Source of the DNA: Microthrixaceae bacterium
GTDB taxonomy: Bacteria > Actinomycetota > Acidimicrobiia > Acidimicrobiales > Acidimicrobilacustridaceae
DNA: 6,655 nucleotides
Assembly: GCA_947455015.1 (NCBI GenBank)
Contig: CANGMY010000083.1
Span: forward strand, 1 to 6,655
Direction of reading: 5' to 3'
Below are positions 1-5,530 of this stretch, one piece after another; within the stretch, counting starts at the first letter, position 1; each line of letters begins with the position of its first letter. Under the pieces are notes generated by a model. That model ran no database searches and was not told where the DNA came from. It saw nothing but the letters and a program-made list of their open reading frames with translations. The position numbers and the translations under genes were made by a program.

Positions 1-870
1 CTGATGAACGAGGTTCTGAGATACCTCGTCGTACATGTTCTCGACACCGAGGGCACGTTCAACTGCTTCGACACCTTCATCGGTGGGAGCAACTGTTCGC
101 TTCTCTTCATCCACGTCGTAATGAACATCACGCTTCAAACCGCGAACGATCGAAGCAAACTGGTAGTAAATCTTGGCGGCGTCAGCGATTCGGCCAGAAA
201 TAATGAGTGGGGTTCGGGCCTCGTCGATAAGGATTGAGTCGATTTCATCGACGATGCAATAGGAGTGCCCGCGCTGCACCTGTTCGGCACGACTCATCGA
301 CATGTTGTCGCGCAAGTAGTCGAAACCGAATTCGTTGTTCGTTCCGTAGGTGATGTCGCACGCGTATTGAGCACGCTTGACAGCAGGGTCATTCATTCCG
401 GGTATGACAAGGCCAACAGAAAGACCGAGACGCTTGTGAACTCGGCCCATCCAGTCGGAGTCTCGGGTGGCGAGATAGTCGTTCACGGTGACGACGTGAA
501 CTCCCTTGCCCGCGAGCGCATTGAGGTACACAGGAAGGGTCGACACAAGGGTCTTGCCTTCACCGGTCTTCATTTCAGCGACCCAGCCAAAGTGCAGTGC
601 CGCTCCACCCATCATCTGAACGTCGTAATGGCGCTGACCGATTTCACGGCGTGCCGCTTCGCGAACGGTTGCGAATGCCTCGACGAGGATGTCCTCGAGG
701 TCCGAGCCATTGGCTAACCGCTCACGGAATTCCACCGTTCGATGGGCCAAGGCCTCATCGGAGAGACGTTCAATTTCGGGTTCGAGAGCGTTGATTTCAG
801 GAACGAGAGCTTCAATAGCCCGAACCTTCTTGCCTTCGCCGGCGCGGAGAATCTTGTCGAGAATGCCCAT
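1..870 (-). CDS. secA: Preprotein translocase ATPase SecA, N-terminal part (runs off window)
   Basis: This is the motor ATPase of the Sec pathway, which pushes unfolded preproteins through the SecYEG channel at the cytoplasmic membrane. The 290 codons present cover the start of the motor domain. They show the family N-terminus MGILDKIL, the GQRHYDVQMMGG stretch (residues 78-89), the Walker A motif MKTGEGKT (100-107), the GTNNEFGFDYLRDNM block (176-190) and the Walker B/DEAD-like block IVDEIDSILIDEARTPL (206-222). The reading frame is still open at base 1, so the rest of this protein (usually 800-950 residues in all) lies outside. The ATG at 870 fits the family N-terminus, and the same frame meets a stop at 912-910. 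No Shine-Dalgarno sequence precedes it, so translation may be leaderless or nearly so. The sequence looks like the essential housekeeping SecA rather than the accessory SecA2. The upstream neighbour, 86 bases away, is comF. Confidence 0.97.
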   Translation of the reverse strand, partial: MGILDKILRAGEGKKVRAIEALVPEINALEPEIERLSDEALAHRTVEFRERLANGSDLEDILVEAFATVREAARREIGQRHYDVQMMGGAALHFGWVAEMKTGEGKTLVSTLPVYLNALAGKGVHVVTVNDYLATRDSDWMGRVHKRLGLSVGLVIPGMNDPAVKRAQYACDITYGTNNEFGFDYLRDNMSMSRAEQVQRGHSYCIVDEIDSILIDEARTPLIISGRIADAAKIYYQFASIVRGLKRDVHYDVDEEKRTVAPTDEGVEAVERALGVENMYDEVSQNLVHQ

Positions 871-880
871 GAGGTTGGTA

Positions 881-886
881 AGTGTA
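881..886 (-). promoter_or_regulatory. Candidate -10 box for secA
   Basis: On the minus strand TACACT matches the actinobacterial TANNNT pattern and ends 10 bases before the secA ATG. Transcription would then begin within a few bases of the start codon, which would explain why no ribosome binding site is seen. I find no convincing -35 hexamer at 16-18 bases, so this is only a possibility. Confidence 0.25.
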
Positions 887-956
887 CCGATGCCTTCTTG
901 AGGCCACGGTCAGAGGAGGGTGAAGACTGGGTGAAAATGCTTCTCAGCCGGCTGCA

Positions 957-1634
957 TCAGGCGTTCGACGGCCGTGGCGTCGCTGCGAGGGCGACCCCCA
1001 CCACCGCAGATGCACCCCCGGACCGCAGGGCTCGGGCAGCTGCGCGCAACGTTGCCCCCGTCGTCACGACATCGTCGAAGACCACGACAAGTCCCCCAGT
1101 CGATCCTCGAGGAAGAAACGAGATGCCGCTGGCGCGCTCTCGGCGACTCCGCCCGGTCTGATGCTCTCCCGGGCATCGGTTGAGGAGGTTTCGCACCGGC
1201 CGACCGGAATGACGCCCCACTTCTCGAGCGATGACTTCGGCTTGATCGAACCCGCGCTGTCTGGCCCGTTGTGGCGTCGTCGGCGCCCAGGTCAGAACCG
1301 GCAAAGGGCCTTCATTGCCGACGCAGTCTTCGAGCAGAAAGGCAAGCGCCGGGGCAAACGCACGGGCTGTTGCCCATTTCCCTCGATATTTGAGATCGGC
1401 GACGAACGGTCGCGACACATCGTCGTAGGCAACGAGGCCAACAACCGCATCAAGGCCGGGGAGATCGCCGACGGGATGCGCCGGAGTGAAATCCTCACGA
1501 CACGATGCGCATGGAGATCCCCCTTCACCGCCACATCGAACACAAGTGGTCGGGAAGAACGGTTCAACGAGCGAGTCAACGAAGACGCGAGAGCGAAAGA
1601 ACATCGCCGCAACGTAACGACCAACAACGAACAT
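957..1634 (-). CDS. ComF family protein (double zinc ribbon plus phosphoribosyltransferase domain)
   Basis: This is a member of the ComF/GntX family: an N-terminal zinc ribbon joined to a type I phosphoribosyltransferase-like domain. ComF is needed for DNA uptake in naturally competent bacteria. In most actinobacteria the role is undefined, and the name alone does not show competence here. Visible features in 225 residues: zinc-ribbon cysteines C31-x2-C34 and C42-x2-C45; the LKYRGKW segment (81-87); RQRGFDQA (125-132, usually RGFNQA); and the PRPP-binding loop VVFDDVVTTGAT (184-195) near the C-terminus. The length is normal. The start is uncertain: the ATG at 1634 and another in-frame ATG at 1604 (residue 11) both lack a clear Shine-Dalgarno sequence, and the shorter form still keeps the zinc ribbon. 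The gene lies 66 bases after the SDR stop and 86 bases before secA; a comF-like gene close upstream of secA is common in actinobacteria. Confidence 0.9.
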   Translation of the reverse strand: MFVVGRYVAAMFFRSRVFVDSLVEPFFPTTCVRCGGEGGSPCASCREDFTPAHPVGDLPGLDAVVGLVAYDDVSRPFVADLKYRGKWATARAFAPALAFLLEDCVGNEGPLPVLTWAPTTPQRARQRGFDQAEVIAREVGRHSGRPVRNLLNRCPGEHQTGRSRRERASGISFLPRGSTGGLVVVFDDVVTTGATLRAAARALRSGGASAVVGVALAATPRPSNA

Positions 1635-1650
1635 TTGATGAGTCGAGCGA

Positions 1651-1656
1651 ACTCTA
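1651..1656 (-). promoter_or_regulatory. Weak candidate -10 box for comF
   Basis: Minus-strand TAGAGT fits TANNNT and ends 16 bases before the ATG at 1634. A start site about 7 bases further on would leave a very short leader without a ribosome binding site, as seen for leaderless actinobacterial mRNAs. No good -35 element is present, and the AT-poor setting makes chance matches easy. Confidence 0.2.
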
Positions 1657-1700
1657 CCGATGGATTCGTCAGCAAAGCACGCTCGAGATCGGCGTTGGAA

Positions 1701-2516
1701 CTAGTGCATCAATTGCGGAGGATTTGTTCCCTCAAGAATTGATCGAGTGCGAAGGGTGACGGCTGCCGGAGTGTCGTCGTGGGTGATGATCCAGAACTGC
1801 TTGTTCTTCACAGCCTCGACAACTCGATCGGCGACAAAATCGGGATCGATTCCGCCGTCGATCATTGGTTGCACGAACTCGGCAAGAGCGTCGGCTTCTT
1901 CGGCAGTTGCGCCCGGCTTGTTACGCGTAGAACTCGCGATCTTCGTTTTCACCCACGATGGGCAAAGCACCGAAACACCAACCGCTGACTGCTGCATCGC
2001 TAATTCGTTACACAGGGTTTCAGAAAGAGCTACCACGCCATACTTGGCCACGTTGTAGGGACCCATGAACGGGGCGGAAAACAGACCCGCAACCGATGCG
2101 GTGTTCACGATGTGGCCTTCGCCTTGCTCAATCATCCCCGGAAGGAAAACACGAACGCCGTGAATGACGCTCCAGAGGTCGACGTCGATGACCCACTTCC
2201 AGTCGTCGATGTTCATGTCTGACATTGCCCCGCCGCCACCAACGCCAGCGTTGTTACACACCAGGTGAACTGCACCAAACGCGTCGATTGCCGAGGCTCG
2301 AAGCGCGTCGATTTCCTCGCCCTTCGAAACGTCACACACAACCGTGATGCGCTCAACCGAATCCGGGAGCGATGCCGATGCAGCCTCGAGGGCCGGAACT
2401 TCGATGTCGGCCATCACGACCTTCATGCCTTCGGCGCCGAACTTCTTCGCCATTGCAAGGCCAATGCCACTGGCAGCGCCGGTGACAACAACGACTTTCC
2501 CCGACAACTGCTCCAT
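1701..2516 (-). CDS. SDR family NAD(P)-dependent oxidoreductase
   Basis: This is a classical short-chain dehydrogenase/reductase of 271 residues with a Rossmann fold, probably cytosolic. The substrate cannot be read from the sequence. Motifs in order: the cofactor loop TGAASGIG (12-19); an acidic residue, D37, at the end of the second strand, where an acid usually favours NAD(H) over NADP(H); D62-V63 for adenine contact; NNAG (88-91); and the catalytic Ser141, Tyr154 and Lys158 (YNVAK). The fourth catalytic residue of many classical SDRs, an Asn in a V-N-L context, is Asp113 here (IDVDLW). This swap is seen in some SDR subgroups, so activity is still likely. The C-terminal extension after about residue 230 is typical of the 'hypothetical oxidoreductase' actinobacterial subgroup. 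The ATG at 2516 is supported by a G-rich ribosome binding site (AGGGGG, 5 bases upstream). An intrinsic terminator separates the gene from ahcY, so it probably has its own promoter. A metabolic link to ahcY is not implied. Confidence 0.93.
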   Translation of the reverse strand: MEQLSGKVVVVTGAASGIGLAMAKKFGAEGMKVVMADIEVPALEAASASLPDSVERITVVCDVSKGEEIDALRASAIDAFGAVHLVCNNAGVGGGGAMSDMNIDDWKWVIDVDLWSVIHGVRVFLPGMIEQGEGHIVNTASVAGLFSAPFMGPYNVAKYGVVALSETLCNELAMQQSAVGVSVLCPSWVKTKIASSTRNKPGATAEEADALAEFVQPMIDGGIDPDFVADRVVEAVKNKQFWIITHDDTPAAVTLRTRSILEGTNPPQLMH

Positions 2517-2535
2517 AACAACCCCCTGTAATGGT

Positions 2536-2585
2536 GGAAAACGAAACCGGCTCGGCCGCCACCAAATCGGTGACGACCGAGCCGG
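2536..2585 (-). terminator. Intrinsic terminator downstream of ahcY
   Basis: On the minus strand CCGGCTCGG (2585-2577) pairs perfectly with CCGAGCCGG (2555-2547). The pairing continues inward through T2576 and CGTCACC against GGTGGCG, giving a 17-bp stem with two G-U wobbles and a 5-base loop (GATTT). It is followed at once by the T-rich run TTTCGTTTT. The stem begins 6 bases after the ahcY stop codon. The opposite strand has no T-run after the hairpin, so the terminator works in one direction and insulates ahcY from the dehydrogenase gene. Confidence 0.9.
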
Positions 2586-2591
2586 ACGGTA

Positions 2592-4055
2592 TCAGTACCG
2601 GTAGTGATCCGACTTGAACGGACCGGTGACGGGCAGACCCAGATAGGAGGCCTGCTCTTCGGTGAGCTTGGTGAGCTTCACACCCAAAGCGTCGAGATGG
2701 AGCATGGCCACCTTCTCATCAAGGTGCTTGGGAAGTGTGTAGACGTTCTTCTCATAGAAGTCAGTGTGGCCGTAGAGCTCGATCTGGGCGATGACCTGGT
2801 TCGAGAAACTGTTCGACATCACGAAGCTCGGATGGCCGGTGGCACAACCAAGGTTCATGAGACGACCTTCGGCGAGCACGATCACCGAATGCCCGTCGGG
2901 GAAGACGTACTCGTCAACCTGTGGCTTGATAACGACGCGTTGCACGTCGCTCATCTTCTTCAGGCCAGCCATATCGATTTCGTTATCGAAGTGGCCGATG
3001 TTGCTGACGATCGCCTGGTGCTTCATCTTGGCCATGTGCTCTGCCGTGATGATGTTGAAGTTGCCGGTAGCGGTCACGTAGATGTCGACAATGTCGAGAA
3101 CATCTTCGAGACGAGCAACCTGGTAGCCCTCCATTGCGGCCTGCAGTGCACAGATCGGATCGATCTCGGTCACGATGACGCGAGCACCCTGACCACGCAA
3201 CGACGCTGCGCAACCCTTACCGACATCGCCGTAACCACAAACCAACGCAACCTTGCCGCCGATCATGACGTCGGTTGCGCGGTTCAGACCGTCGATAAGG
3301 CTGTGTCGACATCCGTAAAGGTTGTCGAACTTCGATTTGGTCACTGAATCGTTGACGTTGATAGCTGGGAACAACAACTGACCGGCTTCGTGCATTTGAT
3401 AGAGACGGTGCACACCAGTGGTGGTTTCTTCGGTGACACCCTTGATGCCAGCAGCAACGCCGTGCCACAGGTTGGGCTCGTTGGCAACGGTGCGACGAAG
3501 AACGTCAAGGACAATTGCCCACTCTTCGGAGTCATCCTCGGTGGTGTCGGGAACAACACCGGTGCGCTCGTATTCGACACCCTTATGCACGAGCAGCGTT
3601 GCGTCGCCGCCGTCGTCGAGGATCATGTTCGGGCCACCGCCATCGGGCCAACGAAGGATCTGCTCGGTGCACCACCAGTACTCCTCAAGTGTTTCGCCCT
3701 TCCAGGCGAAAACCGGAACACCATTGGGACGCTCGAGCGTTCCGTTCGGACCAACGACGACTGCGGCAGCAGCGTGGTCTTGGGTGGAGAAAATATTGCA
3801 ACTCACCCAGCGAACGTCGGCACCGAGGCACGTAAGTGTCTCGATGAGAACAGCAGTCTGGATGGTCATGTGCAGCGAGCCAGCAATGCGTGCGCCGGCG
3901 AGCGGCTGGCTGTCGGCATATTCCGCGCGCAGCGACATCAGGCCAGGCATCTCGTGCTCGGCAAGCTGAATTTCCTTGCGGCCAAAGCCTGCAAGGGTGA
4001 GATCAGCAACCTTGTAATCGATACCGGAATCAGAACGGTCAACAGTCAGGGTCAT
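2592..4055 (-). CDS. ahcY: Adenosylhomocysteinase (S-adenosyl-L-homocysteine hydrolase)
   Basis: The enzyme reversibly splits S-adenosylhomocysteine, the by-product and inhibitor of SAM-dependent methyltransferases, into adenosine and homocysteine. It works in the cytosol as an NAD+-containing tetramer. In the 487 residues counted from the ATG at 4055: substrate-domain His62 in LHMTIQTA; LDDGGD (146-151); EETTTGV (209-215); TKSKFDN, with the catalytic Lys240, Asp244 and Asn245; and Cys249 in YGCRHS. The NAD-binding loop GYGDVGKG is at 274-281, followed by SNIGHFDNEID (351-361) and the C-terminal KSDHYRY that reaches into the neighbouring subunit. The roughly 40-residue acidic insert around 165-190 (DTTEDDSEEW) marks the long form common in actinobacteria and plants. 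An in-frame GTG at 4064 would add three residues. I prefer the ATG because AGAAAG lies 8 bases before it. The gene has its own structured leader upstream and a terminator downstream, so it appears to be a single-gene transcript. Confidence 0.97.
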   Translation of the reverse strand: MTLTVDRSDSGIDYKVADLTLAGFGRKEIQLAEHEMPGLMSLRAEYADSQPLAGARIAGSLHMTIQTAVLIETLTCLGADVRWVSCNIFSTQDHAAAAVVVGPNGTLERPNGVPVFAWKGETLEEYWWCTEQILRWPDGGGPNMILDDGGDATLLVHKGVEYERTGVVPDTTEDDSEEWAIVLDVLRRTVANEPNLWHGVAAGIKGVTEETTTGVHRLYQMHEAGQLLFPAINVNDSVTKSKFDNLYGCRHSLIDGLNRATDVMIGGKVALVCGYGDVGKGCAASLRGQGARVIVTEIDPICALQAAMEGYQVARLEDVLDIVDIYVTATGNFNIITAEHMAKMKHQAIVSNIGHFDNEIDMAGLKKMSDVQRVVIKPQVDEYVFPDGHSVIVLAEGRLMNLGCATGHPSFVMSNSFSNQVIAQIELYGHTDFYEKNVYTLPKHLDEKVAMLHLDALGVKLTKLTEEQASYLGLPVTGPFKSDHYRY

Positions 4056-4060
4056 ATACA

Positions 4061-4073
4061 GCACTTTCTGTGC
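4061..4073 (-). promoter_or_regulatory. Small hairpin holding the ahcY ribosome binding site
   Basis: On the minus strand GCAC-AGAAA-GTGC forms a 4-bp hairpin whose loop and adjoining base contain the Shine-Dalgarno-like AGAAAG (4069-4064), 8 bases before the ATG at 4055. An overlapping alternative pairs ACAG (4071-4068) with CTGT (4061-4058), which would also cover part of the site. Either pairing could limit ribosome access. The stem is short, so stability on its own would be modest. Confidence 0.4.
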
Positions 4074-4075
4074 GG

Positions 4076-4093
4076 TCCGGACAGACGTCCGAA
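4076..4093 (-). promoter_or_regulatory. Hairpin in the ahcY leader upstream of the RBS
   Basis: TTCGGAC (4093-4087) pairs with GTCCGGA (4082-4076) around a GTCT tetraloop, giving a 7-bp stem with one U-G wobble. It sits only 6 bases upstream of the AGAAAG ribosome binding site. No T-run follows, so it is not an intrinsic terminator. It may be part of a translational expression platform together with the RBS hairpin. Confidence 0.45.
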
Positions 4094-4120
4094 CGAGAGG
4101 TGAATCATTGGCGAATCACA

Positions 4121-4213
4121 AATGGCAGGGTCGGTCGTCGAAACAAAACCTCTGAACAAGAGATCGAGATCGTGACAACCGGTTGTGAGGCTGTGGCCCT
4201 CTGACCCTGCATT
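4121..4213 (-). ncRNA. Candidate structured cis-regulatory RNA in the ahcY 5' leader
   Basis: The minus-strand transcript has a perfect 8-bp closing helix: GCAGGGUC (4210-4203) with GACCCUGC (4132-4125). It extends outward by three A-U pairs (4213-4211 with 4123-4121) past one bulged C at 4124. Inside its 70-base loop three further helices fit together: P2, GAGG (4201-4198) with CCUC (4190-4187); P3, GGUUGUC (4180-4174) with GACGACC (4139-4133), lying directly against the closing helix; and P4, AUCUCU (4164-4159) with AGAGGU (4153-4148), closed by a UGUUC loop. This is the shape expected of a ligand-binding leader RNA, and it sits before a gene of the SAM cycle. The AGAG just after the closing strand and the ACAACC element loosely recall SAM-I-clan riboswitches. 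However, I cannot fit the conserved SAM-I/SAM-IV core, nor the GAGGAGCGCUGC signature of the SAH riboswitch. The helices are seen directly; the regulatory role is inference. Confidence 0.45.
4175..4186. repeat. 12-bp perfect palindrome ACAACCGGTTGT in the ahcY leader
   Basis: The sequence is its own reverse complement over 12 bases. In DNA it could be a dimeric repressor operator just downstream of the candidate ahcY promoter. In RNA it could form a short hairpin with a CCGG loop that competes with helix P3 of the leader structure. I know of no regulator that uses this exact site. Confidence 0.4.
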
Positions 4214-4225
4214 CAGCCTGCGTGA

Positions 4226-4231
4226 AGTCTA
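4226..4231 (-). promoter_or_regulatory. Candidate -10 box for ahcY
   Basis: Minus-strand TAGACT fits TANNNT and lies 6 bases after the stop codon of the upstream isomerase-like gene, inside the 8-bp palindrome GTCTAGAC. Transcription from about 4219 would include the whole structured leader. No recognisable -35 hexamer lies at the usual distance, so the call is weak. Confidence 0.3.
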
Positions 4232-4237
4232 GACGGC

Positions 4238-5275
4238 TCAGGCGTCTCCGACGCGTGACGCAATCTCGGACACGATCGGCACCGGGCCCGGGTCGATGCT
4301 CTGCTCAACCGCAGCATGCAGCGAAACGAACTGACCTATGAGTTCAAGGTCAAAGAGTTGTGCCAAGAGTCCTTCGCCTGCCGCTTCAACGACGTGCACG
4401 GCACCTACGACCTCGACCAGCACCTCTTCGACCGCCGCGAGTCGACTCGAAACCTGAGGGTGTTCAAAATCATGACGCAGCATGAATACCTGAAAGATCT
4501 GACGAGTGACATCGCCGTCTTGGCCCCAGCCCGCGATCTCATCGTGGGTGAGTTCAGGCACCTGATTCGAAAAGGCTGCAACCTTCGCGTTTTGGTTGAA
4601 CTGCGTCTTCCAATACTCGGCGGCAGTTCCACCTGGACCGTTGCCGCCATAAATAATTGGGAACATTCGTCCGAGTCGGCGAGCAAGTCGACGTGCAAAG
4701 TTCTGTTCAGTGATCAATTCGTTACGACGAACCGTCGCTTGCGCGATTGCGAATTCAATCCATGCTTCGGCGCCGGGGTACATGCCCACTCGTTCAAGAA
4801 GCACTAAGACCGGCACAGAGAGCGACCCGAGCGCAGCGCGTTCGACAGGAGCATCCGGCATCACTGAAATGTGCAAGAGATCGTTCGAGGTGGCCCACGC
4901 TTGGAGCGCCCCTCCCCCGCTCACACAAACAACCGTCGCACCATCCGCAAGCGAATCTTGTGCAGCTTCGAGAGTTTCGGACGTATCTCCATCGAAGGAA
5001 ATGGCAACGACCAACGTCGATTCATCGACAAAGTTCGGAACGCCGTATCCGCGATGCACGACGACCGGCACAGGAATCGTTGGTCCCACAGCCTCGAGGA
5101 CGAGGGCTCCAGCTTGTCCGGCTGCACCAGCGCCGAGAAGTACGACGTTGGCAATGTCCTCGTGTTCCGGAAGCACGACACCTTCCGTCGCTCGCCGAGA
5201 AACATCAAGGGCACGAGCGAGTTGTTCGGGGAACGCCGCTGCAGCGTCGAACATCCCGACAGTGTCGAGAATCAC
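4238..5275 (-). CDS. SIS-domain protein of the bifunctional phosphoglucose/phosphomannose isomerase family, with altered active-site residues
   Basis: The 345 residues form two sugar-isomerase (SIS) domains. The N-terminus LDTVGMFDAAAAFPEQ matches the actinobacterial branch that includes M. tuberculosis Rv3256c. Family landmarks: VLLGAGAAGQ (46-54); the phosphosugar loop AISFDGDTSETL (91-102, usually SYSGNTEE); VSGGGAL (118-124); ERAALG with Arg146; PIIYGGNG (206-213); NQNAK (227-231); PELTHDEIAGW with His244 (240-250); and DPGPV (328-332). In the Pyrobaculum enzyme, as I recall it, the corresponding residues are Glu203 (NENAK), His219, Thr291 (DPTPV) and Lys298. Here Gln228, His244, Gly330 and perhaps Arg341 stand in those places, so isomerase activity is doubtful. 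The GTG at 5275 follows the upstream TGA with no gap and has GAGG 5 bases before it. A later ATG at 5254 would cut off the conserved N-terminus. Position after a phosphomannomutase suggests a role in mannose-phosphate metabolism, catalytic or regulatory. Confidence 0.85.
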   Translation of the reverse strand: MILDTVGMFDAAAAFPEQLARALDVSRRATEGVVLPEHEDIANVVLLGAGAAGQAGALVLEAVGPTIPVPVVVHRGYGVPNFVDESTLVVAISFDGDTSETLEAAQDSLADGATVVCVSGGGALQAWATSNDLLHISVMPDAPVERAALGSLSVPVLVLLERVGMYPGAEAWIEFAIAQATVRRNELITEQNFARRLARRLGRMFPIIYGGNGPGGTAAEYWKTQFNQNAKVAAFSNQVPELTHDEIAGWGQDGDVTRQIFQVFMLRHDFEHPQVSSRLAAVEEVLVEVVGAVHVVEAAGEGLLAQLFDLELIGQFVSLHAAVEQSIDPGPVPIVSEIASRVGDA

Positions 5276-5512
5276 TCAGGCCTCAAATGTTGGAGTGATT
5301 GCTTCTGCTGTCGCCTTGGCCATTAAACGCGTATGTTCCGCGTCGTCAACAATCCTGGCCTCGTCGATCAACATGATCGGAATGTCGTTCCGGACCTCGT
5401 AGCCGCGTTGCAAGCGGGGGTTGTAGAGAAGGTTCTCGTCGGCGAAATACAACAACGGACCCTTGTCCTGAGGGCAAGCAAGAATCTCGAGCAATTGTGG
5501 GTCTAGTGACAT
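5276..5512 (-). CDS. Trm112/UPF0434 family small protein
   Basis: This 78-residue protein has the family pattern LLEILACPQDKGPLLY (7-22), a middle section RGYEVRNDIPIMLIDEAR (36-53), and a short helical tail. Family members are small zinc-ribbon-like proteins. The eukaryotic and archaeal Trm112 activates methyltransferases acting on tRNA, rRNA and release factors, while the bacterial forms usually keep only the first CP cysteine and their role is little known. Only one Cys (Cys13) is present here, so classical zinc binding is unlikely. The ATG at 5512 has a strong ribosome binding site, AAGGAG, 5 bases upstream. The gene starts 18 bases after the phosphomannomutase stop and its TGA abuts the GTG of the SIS gene, so translation of the three genes is probably coupled. 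Confidence 0.9.
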   Translation of the reverse strand: MSLDPQLLEILACPQDKGPLLYFADENLLYNPRLQRGYEVRNDIPIMLIDEARIVDDAEHTRLMAKATAEAITPTFEA

Positions 5513-5530
5513 AAAGGCTCCTTCGATCTC

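Noticed and set aside
945..954. 10-bp palindrome CAGCCGGCTG between secA and comF
   Set aside because: G+C-rich perfect palindromes of this size are expected by chance; there is no loop, no T-run and no clear promoter relation.
1643..1686. 7-bp inverted repeat TCGAGCG/CGCTCGA with a 30-base loop upstream of comF
   Set aside because: Short arms, long loop and no T-run; it fits neither a terminator nor a recognised operator.
1161..1742. Plus-strand 193-codon open frame opposite comF
   Set aside because: It mirrors a clear ComF protein, contains no recognisable domain and runs across two minus-strand genes.
2604..4103. Long plus-strand open frames (about 247 and 237 codons) opposite ahcY
   Set aside because: They are antisense to a gene with all family motifs, have no family resemblance or convincing ribosome binding sites, and arise because codon bias in the real gene suppresses stops on the other strand.
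4125..4210. The long inverted repeat as a terminator for the manB operon
   Set aside because: The arms are 70 bases apart and no T-run follows the second arm, so it does not look like an intrinsic terminator.
4056..4237. Direct assignment of the leader to the SAH or SAM-IV riboswitch class
   Set aside because: Position before ahcY makes these tempting, but the conserved core sequences I know for either class are missing; only loose similarities (AGAG, ACAACC) remain.
4242..4254. 5-bp hairpin GCGTC/GACGC just before the stop codon of the SIS gene
   Set aside because: It lies in coding sequence and is not followed by T residues, so a terminator role is not supported.
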